This document shows positions 14,424-23,405 of a DNA stretch of 43,010 nucleotides, one piece after another. The stretch is from an uncultured Flavobacteriales bacterium. GTDB taxonomy: Bacteria > Bacteroidota > Bacteroidia > Flavobacteriales_G > Salibacteraceae. The notes beneath the pieces are model-generated. The model searched no databases, had not been told where the DNA came from, and worked only from the letters and a program-made list of their open reading frames with translations. The translations under genes were made by a program, and so were the position numbers. Position 1 is the stretch's first letter; each line of letters starts with the position of its first letter. The stretch is from contig CAJXZP010000029.1 in assembly GCA_913062955.1 (NCBI GenBank), forward strand, positions 1 to 43,010, read 5' to 3'.

Positions 14424-14826
14424 CAAAGGCTTGCACCGCCATATGGTAACCCGCTAAGCCTTTACCCGTAATGGTTTGAATACAAGCCTGGGAAGACAGT
14501 AATACATGTCTAAAAACTTCTCGTTTCATCACATCGGTTATATGCACCTCAATGACTGTGGTTTCAATCGCTTTAATGGCGTCTAATAACACCACAGATG
14601 TATGGGCCAAACCACCTGGGTTCATGACAATCCCATCCCATCTATCTTCGTGCAGTTTATCTAAAATAGATCCTTCATGATTACTTTGAAAATATTCGAA
14701 TTCTACCTCCAAAAACTCTTTTTCTAATTTCGAATAATAGGACTCAAAATCTGAAATGCCATACAGCTCAGGCTCTCTCTTTCCCAATAGATTTAGATTG
14801 GGCCCATTAAGAATTAATAACTTCAT
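14413..14826 (-). CDS. aroQ: 3-dehydroquinate dehydratase, type II
   Basis: A 137-residue enzyme of the shikimate pathway that dehydrates 3-dehydroquinate. Motifs in order: NGPNLNLLGKREPELYG with the catalytic tyrosine, NHEGSILDKLHE, MNPGGLAHTSVVLLDAI, EVHITD with the catalytic histidine, and GLAGYHMAVQAF near the end. It is slightly shorter than the usual 145-150 residues but complete. Its start is 1 bp after the stop of the upstream WYL gene, so the two are co-transcribed. Confidence 0.92.
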   Translation of the reverse strand: MKLLILNGPNLNLLGKREPELYGISDFESYYSKLEKEFLEVEFEYFQSNHEGSILDKLHEDRWDGIVMNPGGLAHTSVVLLDAIKAIETTVIEVHITDVMKREVFRHVLLSSQACIQTITGKGLAGYHMAVQAFVKV

Positions 14827-14827
14827 A

Positions 14828-15832
14828 TTACGAATATTTGTTTAAAGCCTTTAAGTGACGTTCTTTCAATTCTTTTATTAAACTCTTGGGTTGCATTACT
14901 TTGACTTCATGCGCCCAGCCCGACAGTAATTGAATTAATTCAAATGTAACAATGATTTGTAAAGAAACAATTCCACCTGTTTCTGTTAATTCTATTTCTT
15001 GGCTATGATGAATGGGTTGTGAGTCAATGTATTGAATTAATACCGAGTTGCATTCAAATTTAACGTGTTCGGCTTTTAACTTCGGATTAGCGGTTATTCC
15101 TAACGAATTTTTAAAAAATTCTTCAGCTTTAAATTCAGCGGAGCGTTCAAACTTAGCATCTAATAGCGTCACATTCGCCATACGTTCCAATCCAAAAACC
15201 TTGTAAATGCTAGCCCCCTCCTCTTCACAAATCAAATACCAACGGTTTTGGTGTTCCTTTAATAAATAAGGCTCCACCCAACGTTGTTTGCTTGCATCGG
15301 ATTTAAAACTTTGATAGTTAAACCCTACCCTAACACGCTTTCGAATGGCATTTAACAAAGGGGCCAAAAATTCATTTCCGGATGCCGTTGGAATATTTTC
15401 AAATTGAATGTATTCCTTTTCATTCGTGGCATTCCCAGTAGAGAGATTTACTTTATCCAAAACCTTTTCGATGGCATTTTCGTAATCCTGAAAAATGGCT
15501 ACATTTTTAAATTGCGTTAATATATTAGTCGCAAATTGAACGGCCTCAATTTCATCTTCATTCAACGGAACCTTATCTATACTATAGTCCGAATTCGCAT
15601 AAAAATACCCTTTATGGGTACGACTATATTCAATAGGCGCAAAATAGCCCAAAGCTTCATCATCCTTCATGGCTCGAACATCTTTCTCAATGCTTGATTT
15701 CGAAATGGGTTTTAACAAAACATCCCCGCATTTCTCCATAATATCCTCTACTGTAGGATAAGGTTTATACTTATTACGAAGCATCTTATCAATGACATGA
15801 TAGCGTATGGTGGCGAATTTATTTGCAGGCAT
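14828..15832 (-). CDS. WYL-domain transcriptional regulator
   Basis: A 334-residue protein. The N-terminus (1-60) is a winged-helix-like segment (KFATIRYHVIDKMLRN ... KSSIEKDVRAMK). The central and C-terminal part is a WYL module, with RVGFNYQSF and PYLLKEHQNRWYLICEEE near residues 170-205, followed by a WCX-like domain ending with LLSGWAHEVKVMQP. WYL proteins sense nucleotides or nucleic acids and often repress defence or stress genes. Neighbouring genes are housekeeping, so no defence role is indicated here. Confidence 0.85.
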   Translation of the reverse strand: MPANKFATIRYHVIDKMLRNKYKPYPTVEDIMEKCGDVLLKPISKSSIEKDVRAMKDDEALGYFAPIEYSRTHKGYFYANSDYSIDKVPLNEDEIEAVQFATNILTQFKNVAIFQDYENAIEKVLDKVNLSTGNATNEKEYIQFENIPTASGNEFLAPLLNAIRKRVRVGFNYQSFKSDASKQRWVEPYLLKEHQNRWYLICEEEGASIYKVFGLERMANVTLLDAKFERSAEFKAEEFFKNSLGITANPKLKAEHVKFECNSVLIQYIDSQPIHHSQEIELTETGGIVSLQIIVTFELIQLLSGWAHEVKVMQPKSLIKELKERHLKALNKYS

Positions 15833-16185
15833 TTTTCAACTTTTATAGGTGCAAATATAACCTCTGAAACCATGGGATAGCTCATTTTAACAAGCGCAGT
15901 GTTAATTCGATACAATTACACAACACATAAGCTAACCAACTGGTATTAAGAACTATTAGTCTCTACTAAATTATTTTATCGACTCATCTAACAACACACA
16001 CCCCCCTGTTTAGGATGTGTTTTGCACTTCTTACAGTAAGAAATTCGCATTCCATTATTCGTTCGGCTGGCAGTATGAAATTTCTCGAAATAGGAACATC
16101 GATAGATGGGAATTATCTTTGAGTCACCTTCGTTTTATTCATATGTTTTATACTTTATTTGTAAGACCATCAACTACGTTAATAA
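15833..16185. other. Divergent intergenic region
   Basis: It separates the WYL regulator (-) and a YceI-like gene (+). A minus-strand TATATTTG (15852-15859) fits the WYL gene -7 element. A plus-strand TATCTTTG (16114-16121) could serve the YceI-like gene with a leader of about 60 nt. A short inverted repeat TTCTTAC-A-GTAAGAA is at about 16028-16042. The open frame at 16017-16247 has no family features and overlaps the YceI-like start, so it is not called. Confidence 0.5.
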
Positions 16186-16785
16186 ATGAAATATATTGGA
16201 CTCTTCCTTTTACTACTTCCCATCACCCTATTTGCTCAAAAGAATGAAGCTTTAACAAATATATTTTTAATTGAAGACAGCGAAATAATAATACTTGGAA
16301 CCTCCAATGTCATTGATTACACCTGCAAATTACATGACCTATCCAATAACGCCAACATTCGGATCTCTAGCAAGGTGTATGGCCATACGATCAAACTAAA
16401 CAATGCGGTGGTCAAATTAAAATCTAGCGGTTTTGATTGTGACCATAAAAAAATGACGAATGATTTCTTTAAAGCCATAAAAGGAGATGAGTTTCCAGAA
16501 GTATTGGTTGAGTTTCATCAATTTACCCTAATCCATGACGTATCCATTTCCCCCAGACAATACAAAATCCCTTCCAAAATATCCATCCAATTGGCTGGAG
16601 TAACCAACTATTACTCTCCTCGATTAAGTTCTTTATCTGTAAAAGAGAACGAACTCACTTTTACGGGATCGGTAAAATTATTAATGACCGATTTTGAAAT
16701 AGATCCGCCAACCGCACTAATGGGAGCCATCAAAACCGCCAACGAAATTCAAATTAAATTCCGTATTACATTTAAGATCAAATAA
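16186..16785 (+). CDS. YceI-like secreted protein
   Basis: A 199-residue protein with a signal peptide ending at LFAQ. The mature domain has the YceI lipocalin-like pattern: LGTSNVIDYTCK near the start, DFFKAIKGDEFPEVLVEF in the middle, IQLAGVT, and the closing LMTDFEIDPPTALMGAIKTANEIQIKF. YceI proteins bind amphiphilic or isoprenoid-type lipids in the periplasm. It is a diverged paralogue of the YceI protein encoded at 18231 on the other strand, sharing GTSNV, MTD and the PPTA.MG.IK segment. The linker and core are more variable than in that copy. Confidence 0.75.
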   Translation: MKYIGLFLLLLPITLFAQKNEALTNIFLIEDSEIIILGTSNVIDYTCKLHDLSNNANIRISSKVYGHTIKLNNAVVKLKSSGFDCDHKKMTNDFFKAIKGDEFPEVLVEFHQFTLIHDVSISPRQYKIPSKISIQLAGVTNYYSPRLSSLSVKENELTFTGSVKLLMTDFEIDPPTALMGAIKTANEIQIKFRITFKIK

Positions 16786-16819
16786 AAAAGGCCAATTAAC
16801 TTTCGTTAATTGGCCTTTT
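16784..16819. terminator. Bidirectional intrinsic terminator
   Basis: GGCCAATTAAC (16790-16800) pairs with GTTAATTGGCC (16805-16815) around TTTC, with A and T tracts on either side. It serves the YceI-like gene (+) and the beta-barrel gene (-), which converge here. Confidence 0.85.
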
Positions 16820-16835
16820 CGAATTTCGTTTGGAA

Positions 16836-18173
16836 TTAAAACCCAATCACTGCTTCAAACATGACCCCGTTAAAATTTCCATCTTCAAATTTGGAACCTT
16901 GATATCCATCACCGGTATATGACTGGTTAACATACTCCAATTTAGCCATTACATTTTTGGTTAAAAACCATCCAACTCCTACGTTAAGACGATTTATCCC
17001 TGTAGAAAAATCATCCTTTTCGAATTCAGACCCGTATCCACTAACAGAATTGTATCTAACCCCACCATAAAACTGATCCCATGATCCAAATCTATATATC
17101 AATTCAGCCCCTAATTGTGTGTAACTACCACCTTTCATGGTATATTTATCATCAAATTTAGATTCATCATCTGCTTTATCACCCATAGCCATTTCATAAA
17201 TTCCGAAAAACTCAAGTCCTTTCCATTTTACAAAAGGATTAATTTGAAAGGAATTAAATTTCTTAAAATTGGGATTGAACCTTCCACTTCTAAAATCATC
17301 ATTCGCACCGGCTTCTTCCATTACATGGTAATACCTAGCCCCAGAACGATCACCTTCATAGAGCCAACCTCCGTTGTAATAACCTGGAGAAGTAATAAAC
17401 GAACCTGTAATTCGAATACGAGTATCTTCATTCACTTGCTTATCCCAACCCAACTTTGCATACACGGACATTTTATTTTCCTGTCCCGAGGTAACCCTAA
17501 CCGATTGATTTAAATTACCATTCGACACCCCTCCTACGATAATGAAATCGTTCGGCAAAAAAGTCAATTCAGCGAAGGCCTCTGTCGTAAATGCATCCAT
17601 AATATAGTTTCCTACAAAAGGATTATAAATGGCGGAAGCATTATCAGATCTTCTAAAATGAGCATCACCGTAATTTAACTCATCCATCCCAATCCGAATG
17701 GTAGTGAAATCCATGATATTACTTAAGAACCCATCCTTAATAAAATCCAATTTATCCATTTGAATATACCCTCCTTTAACATAGGCGTCATTATGATGAC
17801 GAGAAGATAAGTACGTTCTTAAATGCATTCTTAAACCATCCGCTAATTGCACATCTAAGTTTAAGTTAGCGGTAGGAAGGTTAAAATTACTTCCAAGATT
17901 CGTCAGTTCAGAAACCCCCGACAAGGAATCGGAGTTCCATTTATTTTCATGACTAATTCCTTGAAATTGCAAGGCAAAATCGCCTCCAACTCTTACTTTC
18001 AACCCTGCGAATGGCGTTTGATTATCTTTTTTGGATTCAAAAGTATTTAACCCATCATATCCGGGAGCTCTATAATATTGAACATCGGGCTGAATATCCA
18101 CTTGTGCACTAAGGGATAAGGTGGTTAATGCAAACATTCCCAAAAGGGATTTCCTAATAATTCTTCTATTCAT
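16836..18173 (-). CDS. Outer-membrane beta-barrel (porin-like) protein
   Basis: A 445-residue protein with a signal peptide ending at LSLSAQ. The mature part is rich in alternating aromatic/hydrophobic strands and short turns and ends in a C-terminal Phe (VMFEAVIGF), as in barrel proteins. I do not recognise a named family. The pattern LKVRVGGDFALQFQG and the mid-region LRIHL-type strands resemble Bacteroidota porins of the OprP/DcaP-like shape. It lies 47 bp downstream of a YceI gene on the same strand and may be co-transcribed, suggesting a shared role in lipid or small-molecule handling. Confidence 0.65.
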   Translation of the reverse strand: MNRRIIRKSLLGMFALTTLSLSAQVDIQPDVQYYRAPGYDGLNTFESKKDNQTPFAGLKVRVGGDFALQFQGISHENKWNSDSLSGVSELTNLGSNFNLPTANLNLDVQLADGLRMHLRTYLSSRHHNDAYVKGGYIQMDKLDFIKDGFLSNIMDFTTIRIGMDELNYGDAHFRRSDNASAIYNPFVGNYIMDAFTTEAFAELTFLPNDFIIVGGVSNGNLNQSVRVTSGQENKMSVYAKLGWDKQVNEDTRIRITGSFITSPGYYNGGWLYEGDRSGARYYHVMEEAGANDDFRSGRFNPNFKKFNSFQINPFVKWKGLEFFGIYEMAMGDKADDESKFDDKYTMKGGSYTQLGAELIYRFGSWDQFYGGVRYNSVSGYGSEFEKDDFSTGINRLNVGVGWFLTKNVMAKLEYVNQSYTGDGYQGSKFEDGNFNGVMFEAVIGF

Positions 18174-18230
18174 TGGTTACGTTTTAGTTTCGTTTTAGTA
18201 ATTCTTTTTAGGTTATCGTAATTGGTTTGA

Positions 18231-18788
18231 CTATTTGGAAAAAACGATATCAAACTCAAATTTCAAATCATCCCCACATTTTATGGTTCCCATCACTGCC
18301 GTAGGGGGAGCTATTCCATAATCAGTCATCTTTAAGGTACATGACCCTTTGAATTTAATTTTATTTCCTTCCACGACATATGTGGCTGGGAACTTCACAT
18401 CTTGGCTCACCCCTGCTATGGTCAATGTCCCCGTTAAATGAACCTTTCCATCGGTTACCCCGTATGATTTAATTTTATAGGTAATAATGGGATGTGTAGA
18501 TTCTTTTAACGCTTTATACGTATTTTCATCCATGGCACCCTTGCCACTTTTTATTCCTTTAACGGGAATATTCATTTCAATCCCAGTCACTTTAATGATT
18601 TTGGACGCTTCCAAGTCTAGGTTTAAAGTACCGGTTACATTCTCACATGTTTCCTCCCAGTCGTGTACATTAGAAGTTCCAAAAATCACCATTGAACTTT
18701 CAGAAGAAACATAGGTATACTGTGCTACCGAAACAGCTGAAACTGTTAGTAACAATAGGGTTAAAGATATTTCAAATATTCTTTTCAT
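18231..18788 (-). CDS. YceI family protein
   Basis: A 185-residue periplasmic protein with a signal peptide ending near VSVAQ. It is a clear YceI: SSMVIFGTSNVHDW, IEMNIPVKGIKSGKGAMDEN, HPIITYKIKSY, GTLTIAGVSQDVKFP and the end motif LKMTDYGIAPPTAVMGTIK. The family folds as an extended lipocalin that binds long-chain isoprenoids or fatty amides. It is followed by the porin-like gene on the same strand. Confidence 0.9.
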   Translation of the reverse strand: MKRIFEISLTLLLLTVSAVSVAQYTYVSSESSMVIFGTSNVHDWEETCENVTGTLNLDLEASKIIKVTGIEMNIPVKGIKSGKGAMDENTYKALKESTHPIITYKIKSYGVTDGKVHLTGTLTIAGVSQDVKFPATYVVEGNKIKFKGSCTLKMTDYGIAPPTAVMGTIKCGDDLKFEFDIVFSK

Positions 18789-18971
18789 AGGTTCATCTAT
18801 TTTTAATTTGTAACAAATCTAATTAAGTTTCCTTGAATTAAAACTGATTAAAGTCACAAAAAGAAGAAGAAATAAAAATTAGTTCTAGCCATTTTCTTCT
18901 GGGATTATAACCGAAGTTATTCACCCATATATTCATCTCATATTTTACCAAATTCTTATCCTCCTAATCCT

Positions 18972-18979
18972 TACTTTTG
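18972..18979 (+). promoter_or_regulatory. -7 element for cvfB
   Basis: TACTTTTG, an exact TAnnTTTG match, 18 nt before the start codon at 18998. No TTG at the consensus distance is seen. Confidence 0.4.
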
Positions 18980-18997
18980 CACTAAAATAATAGAGCC

Positions 18998-19891
18998 ATG
19001 GAACTAGGGGAATATAACAAACTACATATTTTACGATTTAGAAGTAACGGGTGTTATTTAGGAAAATATGAGGGGGACCCATCTGAAATCACAGATGACG
19101 TAGACCCATCTGAAAACCCGTTTGGAGAAGGCGTATTATTACCTCAGCGTTATGTAAAAGACACCATGAAATTGGGGGATGAACTCACCGTTTTTATTTA
19201 CACGGATTCGGAAGATCGAATTGTGGCGACTACTGAAAAACCAAAAATTCTTTTACATGAATTTGCACCCCTACGGGTGAAATCGGTTACTGCGGTAGGG
19301 GCATTTATGGATTGGGGATTACAAAAAGACCTATTTGTTCCCTATGCAGAGCAGGCAAAAAAACTGGAAGAAGGGAATACCAACGTTATTTTCTTGTATT
19401 TAGATGCCGAAACAGAACGATTAGTAGGAACGACCAAAATTGATAACGTTTTAGATAACGAAGAACTCATTGTAGAAGAAAAAGAAGAAGTAAAACTTTT
19501 AATCTATAAAGAAACCCCGTTAGGATACAAAGCCATTATTAATGATGAAAACGTAGGTTTACTGTACCGAACAGAGCTTAATCGTCAAGTTAGAATTGGA
19601 GATTATCACACTGGATATATTAAAAAAATTCGTGAACTCAATAAAATTGACCTGACTTTAGATATTCAAGGATCTGAAATTATTGAACCTAGTGCAAAAT
19701 CAATTTTAGTGCGTTTGCAATCGGATACTGGTTTCTTACCCTTCAATGATAAGTCACACCCGGATGATATTCGGGACGAATTTAATATGAGTAAAAAGAC
19801 CTTTAAAAAAGCAATCGGTTCGTTATACAAGGCAAAACATATTGAAATTAAAGAGGATGGTATCTATCTAATTGTCGAAGATATTCTTTAA
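18998..19891 (+). CDS. CvfB-like S1 RNA-binding protein
   Basis: A 297-residue protein with the CvfB layout: N-terminal S1-like domains (VGAFMDWGLQKDLFVPYAEQ near 105; YKAIINDENVGLLYRTEL near 173) and a C-terminal winged helix (GFLPFNDKSHPDDIRDEFNMSKKTFKKAIG). CvfB proteins bind RNA and affect virulence and biofilm gene expression in Firmicutes; their role in Bacteroidota is unstudied as far as I know. It precedes gpmI by 22 bp and the two are likely co-transcribed. Confidence 0.88.
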   Translation: MELGEYNKLHILRFRSNGCYLGKYEGDPSEITDDVDPSENPFGEGVLLPQRYVKDTMKLGDELTVFIYTDSEDRIVATTEKPKILLHEFAPLRVKSVTAVGAFMDWGLQKDLFVPYAEQAKKLEEGNTNVIFLYLDAETERLVGTTKIDNVLDNEELIVEEKEEVKLLIYKETPLGYKAIINDENVGLLYRTELNRQVRIGDYHTGYIKKIRELNKIDLTLDIQGSEIIEPSAKSILVRLQSDTGFLPFNDKSHPDDIRDEFNMSKKTFKKAIGSLYKAKHIEIKEDGIYLIVEDIL

Positions 19892-19913
19892 TCACCTTTC
19901 TTATTTGAGTTGC

Positions 19914-21434
19914 ATGCGTAATAAAGTAATACTAATGATTTTTGATGGCTATGGTATTGCCAAAAACCCAGCGGTTTCGGCCATTGAAAGTGCCAACACT
20001 CCCTTTATGGACTCGCTTTATGCCTCCTATCCTAATGCCCAACTAGAGGCATCCGGATTGTTTGTGGGTTTACCGGAGGGACAAATGGGGAATTCGGAAG
20101 TAGGCCATATGAACCTAGGTGCTGGAAGGGTGATTTATCAAGACATTGTTAAAATTAATAAGGAAATAAAATCCGGAGATTTTAATACGAATCCAACCTT
20201 GGTTGATGCCTTTGAAACCGCGATAAAGAACAACAAAAAGGTACATGTAATGGGCTTGTTGTCGAATGGGGGCATTCATTCGCATATCGACCATTTAAAA
20301 GCCATTTCTAGTTACTCAAAATCGCTCGGTTTCGAGCAGTTGTACTTACATGCATTTATGGATGGTAGAGATACCGATCCAAAAGGAGGAATCGGATTTT
20401 TACAAGAGATAGAATCCCATTTTGAAGCCCATACGGGGAAAGTAGCTTCCTTAATTGGGAGGTATTATGCCATGGATAGAGATAACCGTTGGGAACGGGT
20501 ACAGCAAGCTTATCACTTACTCGTTAAGGGGAAAGGTGCTGAATTCACTTCTTCTAAGGATGCCATTGAAGCGTCTTATGCGCAAGGAATAACCGATGAA
20601 TTTGCTCCCGCTTCTGTCCTTACAGAAAACGGTCAACCTATCGCAACCATTGAAGAAGGGGATGTTATTATCCATTTTAACTTTAGAAGTGATCGTGCAC
20701 GTGAATTAACCGCTGCTTTAACGCAAGGCGTAGAAAACGAATATGGGATGGAAGTGATTCCGGTACATTTCAACTGTATGACCGTTTATGATTCCAGTTT
20801 TGAGGGCATGAATGTATTGTATCGCAAGGATAATTTGAATAATACCTTAGGTCAAGTAGTGGCAGCGGCAGGAAAAAGCCAGATTCGAATTGCGGAATCT
20901 GAAAAATACCCGCATGTAACGTACTTCTTTAATGGAGGTCGAGAAACTCCTTTCGAAAACGAAAGTCGAATATTGATTCCATCCCCCAAGGTAGCGACCT
21001 ATGATTTACAACCCGAAATGAATGCAGCACAATTACGTGATTCTATTTTGGTTGAATTAAAAAAGCAAGAAGTGGATCTTGTCGTACTGAATTTCGCAAA
21101 CCCGGATATGGTAGGTCATACCGGTGTATTTGAAGCGGCTATCAAAGCCGTTGAAACGGTAGATGAATGTGGCAAAGCAGTTATTGAATGTGGCTTAGAA
21201 AACGGGTATGCCACCCTTCTATTAGCGGACCATGGGAATGTGGATTGCATGAAAAATGAGGATGGATCACCTAATACAGCGCACAGTACACAACCCGTTC
21301 CATGGTTCTTTATTGATAAAAAAAGTAAGCCGACATTAAAAAACGGAAAATTGGCTGACGTAGCACCTACTCTATTAACATATTTAGGGGTGGAAATCCC
21401 CTCCGATATGGATGGAAACATCTTATTCGAATAA
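19914..21434 (+). CDS. gpmI: 2,3-bisphosphoglycerate-independent phosphoglycerate mutase
   Basis: A 506-residue Mn-dependent glycolytic enzyme that interconverts 3- and 2-phosphoglycerate. It begins MRNKVILMIFDGYGIAKNP, has the catalytic serine in GQMGNSEVGHMNLGAGR, then HSHIDHL, FMDGRDTDPKGG, and the C-terminal metal-binding MVGHTG and LLADHGNVD. An in-frame ATG 42 bp upstream lies within the preceding gene, and the ATG at 19914 gives the usual length. No separate promoter is evident. Confidence 0.95.
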   Translation: MRNKVILMIFDGYGIAKNPAVSAIESANTPFMDSLYASYPNAQLEASGLFVGLPEGQMGNSEVGHMNLGAGRVIYQDIVKINKEIKSGDFNTNPTLVDAFETAIKNNKKVHVMGLLSNGGIHSHIDHLKAISSYSKSLGFEQLYLHAFMDGRDTDPKGGIGFLQEIESHFEAHTGKVASLIGRYYAMDRDNRWERVQQAYHLLVKGKGAEFTSSKDAIEASYAQGITDEFAPASVLTENGQPIATIEEGDVIIHFNFRSDRARELTAALTQGVENEYGMEVIPVHFNCMTVYDSSFEGMNVLYRKDNLNNTLGQVVAAAGKSQIRIAESEKYPHVTYFFNGGRETPFENESRILIPSPKVATYDLQPEMNAAQLRDSILVELKKQEVDLVVLNFANPDMVGHTGVFEAAIKAVETVDECGKAVIECGLENGYATLLLADHGNVDCMKNEDGSPNTAHSTQPVPWFFIDKKSKPTLKNGKLADVAPTLLTYLGVEIPSDMDGNILFE

Positions 21435-21477
21435 TTTGTATTTTTCTCCTCTTTGAACACACTATAAACACCAGTAA

Positions 21478-22479
21478 ATGAAAACTTTAAAATACATCGG
21501 ATTTTCTCTTATGAGTTTAGCGATCATCTTTGTGCTATTCGGCTTATTTCAAGACCGTGAGGTTTCGGTGAGTCGTTCCATCGTGGTGAACGCACAAATT
21601 GATATTGTTTTTGACCAATTCAACGATCTTAATAAACGGAAGGTTTGGTCTCCTTGGGAAAAGCAGGATTCCACCATGGTAGCTACCTTAGGAGAAATCA
21701 CCAAAGGTAAAGGGGCCAATTACTCGTGGACTTCACCTGCAAATGGAGATGGCAAACTTTGGTATACCCAAGTAGTAGAAAATCAATTAATTGAATCGGC
21801 TTTACAATTCGGTTCTCCCGAGGACGATCCTGCTCAAGGCTTAATGATTTTCACGGAGGTTCCTGACGGAGTGAATGTAACTTGGGAAGTCCATATGGAT
21901 ATGGGCAATAACCCAGTCATGCGGATTTTAGGCAGATACCTAGATGAAATCATTGGGGCCACTTTTGAAAGTGGACTTGCCGATATGAAGGAAATTGCAG
22001 AGAACGAAGAACCCTTACCTACTATTAGAACGGTGGCGTTAACTTCGGTCCCTTTTATTTCGACCCTTGATTCGTGCGCTATTAATGAAATGGGTCCACG
22101 TATACAACAGCATTACACTACTTTACACCGATATCTTGGGGAGAACCAATTGGCAACAGCTGGGTTTCCTAGAACGAGTTACTTAAAATGGGATGCCCCT
22201 ACATCGGTCACTTTTCAACAAATGTTGATCGTTAATACGGAACATGTATCCGGAAAAGAAGGGATTATTTCGGGAATGACATATGGTGGTAAAGCCATTG
22301 TAATTCAACACCTAGGAGCTTATGAAAACCTCGCAAAATCTTGGGAAGCCATCTATGCATATGCGACCACAAATGGACTTGAATTGAATGGGGTTCCCTT
22401 TGAGGAATATGAGAACTCACCGGTTACCCAACAGGATGCTAGCCAACTGATCACCAATATTTACCTACCTATAAAGTAG
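21478..22479 (+). CDS. SRPBCC (polyketide-cyclase-like) plus GyrI-like protein
   Basis: A 333-residue protein with one N-terminal membrane segment (about 5-24). Residues about 32-175 form a START/SRPBCC-like ligand-binding domain (VSRSIVVNAQIDIVFDQFNDLNKRKVWSPW). Residues about 185-333 resemble the GyrI-like / AraC effector-binding fold (MGPRIQQHYTTLHRYL ... GKAIVIQHLGAYENLAKSWEAIYAY). This fusion is common in Bacteroidota and Proteobacteria and is probably a membrane-tethered small-molecule binding protein. No DNA-binding domain is present, so it is not itself a transcription factor. Confidence 0.8.
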   Translation: MKTLKYIGFSLMSLAIIFVLFGLFQDREVSVSRSIVVNAQIDIVFDQFNDLNKRKVWSPWEKQDSTMVATLGEITKGKGANYSWTSPANGDGKLWYTQVVENQLIESALQFGSPEDDPAQGLMIFTEVPDGVNVTWEVHMDMGNNPVMRILGRYLDEIIGATFESGLADMKEIAENEEPLPTIRTVALTSVPFISTLDSCAINEMGPRIQQHYTTLHRYLGENQLATAGFPRTSYLKWDAPTSVTFQQMLIVNTEHVSGKEGIISGMTYGGKAIVIQHLGAYENLAKSWEAIYAYATTNGLELNGVPFEEYENSPVTQQDASQLITNIYLPIK

Positions 22480-22495
22480 TACCCACAACATTTTT

Positions 22496-22527
22496 AAATG
22501 GTCATCTTAAAGGTGACCATTTTTTTT
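22496..22527 (+). terminator. Intrinsic terminator
   Basis: AAATGGTCA (22496-22504) pairs with TGACCATTT (22514-22522), followed by a T tract. It ends the transcript of the preceding gene. Confidence 0.75.
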
Positions 22528-22557
22528 ACCCATAGCAATCATTTTATAGGGCTACCC

Positions 22558-22565
22558 TACTTTTG
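22558..22565 (+). promoter_or_regulatory. -7 element for the CPBP protease gene
   Basis: TACTTTTG matches TAnnTTTG. A TTG start codon that would extend the next gene lies inside this element, which rules that start out. Confidence 0.45.
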
Positions 22566-22583
22566 CGTCCCAAATTAAAGCCA

Positions 22584-23228
22584 ATGTTACCAAAGTCGAA
22601 AATTTACATCATGGGATTAGTCACTCTATTCGGGTTCCCTGCTATAGGCTATACCATTATTGGGTTGGTAGAAGATAATCCATGGGTATTTGAAATAAAC
22701 TGGACCCATCCCATGAATTTGGGAACTCAAATTCTTTCGGGCTTAGCTTTTGGTACCCTGGCTGGATTTTTTGCGTGGTGGTTAATTAACCAACGAAGCA
22801 TGTTGGAGATAAAAATGAAATATGGAAAACTAATCCATAATTTCAAACTCAATTTATGGGAAATCATTTTCCTTTCCTTTTGTGCGGGAGTTGGAGAAGA
22901 GTTCTTGTTCAGAGGGGTGATTCAACCCTATTGGGGAATTTGGATTACCGCCATATTTTTTGTCGCCATTCACGGGTATTTGGATCCGAAAAATAAAAAA
23001 ATGATGACTTATGGGTTAGTAATGACCTTAATTATCGGGCTTTTAGGATATATGAAAAACTACCTAGGCTTAGTAGCTCCCATGATGGCTCATTTTGCCA
23101 TAGATGTTGTTTTATTATATATGTTATCCAAGGATAAGGTTTTCAACTTCACTCCCAGTCAGCCCTCCTCCCTAATGAGAGCTATGGACCCGGAAGAATT
23201 GGATAAAAATGGAACATCTCCAGAATAA
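22584..23228 (+). CDS. CPBP family intramembrane metalloprotease
   Basis: A 214-residue polytopic membrane protein (about six hydrophobic segments). The CPBP/Abi motifs are present: EEFLFRG near 105 (Glu-Glu-x3-Arg), HGYLD near 132 and HFAIDV near 170, which form the active site. CPBP proteases act on prenylated or other membrane substrates and are linked to bacteriocin immunity or signalling. The gene stands alone with no bacteriocin genes nearby. The ATG at 22584 is preferred over a TTG seven codons upstream. Confidence 0.85.
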   Translation: MLPKSKIYIMGLVTLFGFPAIGYTIIGLVEDNPWVFEINWTHPMNLGTQILSGLAFGTLAGFFAWWLINQRSMLEIKMKYGKLIHNFKLNLWEIIFLSFCAGVGEEFLFRGVIQPYWGIWITAIFFVAIHGYLDPKNKKMMTYGLVMTLIIGLLGYMKNYLGLVAPMMAHFAIDVVLLYMLSKDKVFNFTPSQPSSLMRAMDPEELDKNGTSPE

Positions 23229-23280
23229 AAAACCAAGTTATCTTTAAGGTATTAGTGGGGTGTGGATTAATAATGCCCCC

Positions 23281-23366
23281 TTGGTCACCTCCTTGCCAAT
23301 TATCGATCCCAGATCGGTGCATTCTCGTGCAAAAAAACATCGAGTTCAAATCCTCAAAGTTCTACC
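23281..23366 (+). pseudogene. Possible decayed tRNA-like remnant
   Basis: CCTTGCCAA at 23291-23299 resembles a GCC anticodon loop, and CGAGTTCAAATCCTC at 23341-23355 resembles a T-arm, with TCTACCA following at 23361-23367. The parts do not close into a cloverleaf and the spacing is too long, so this is at best a relic and may be chance. Confidence 0.15.
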
Positions 23367-23405
23367 AAACCAAGAATAGTGGAGAAGTAAAGTGGCCAGC
23401 AACCG

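Noticed and set aside
14828-15832. WYL regulator as a sign of a defence island
   Set aside because: Neighbours are aroQ, lgt and a YceI-like gene; no nuclease, helicase or toxin partner is seen.
16017-16247. 76-codon frame upstream of the YceI-like gene
   Set aside because: Overlaps the real signal-peptide start in another frame; no motif or promoter spacing support.
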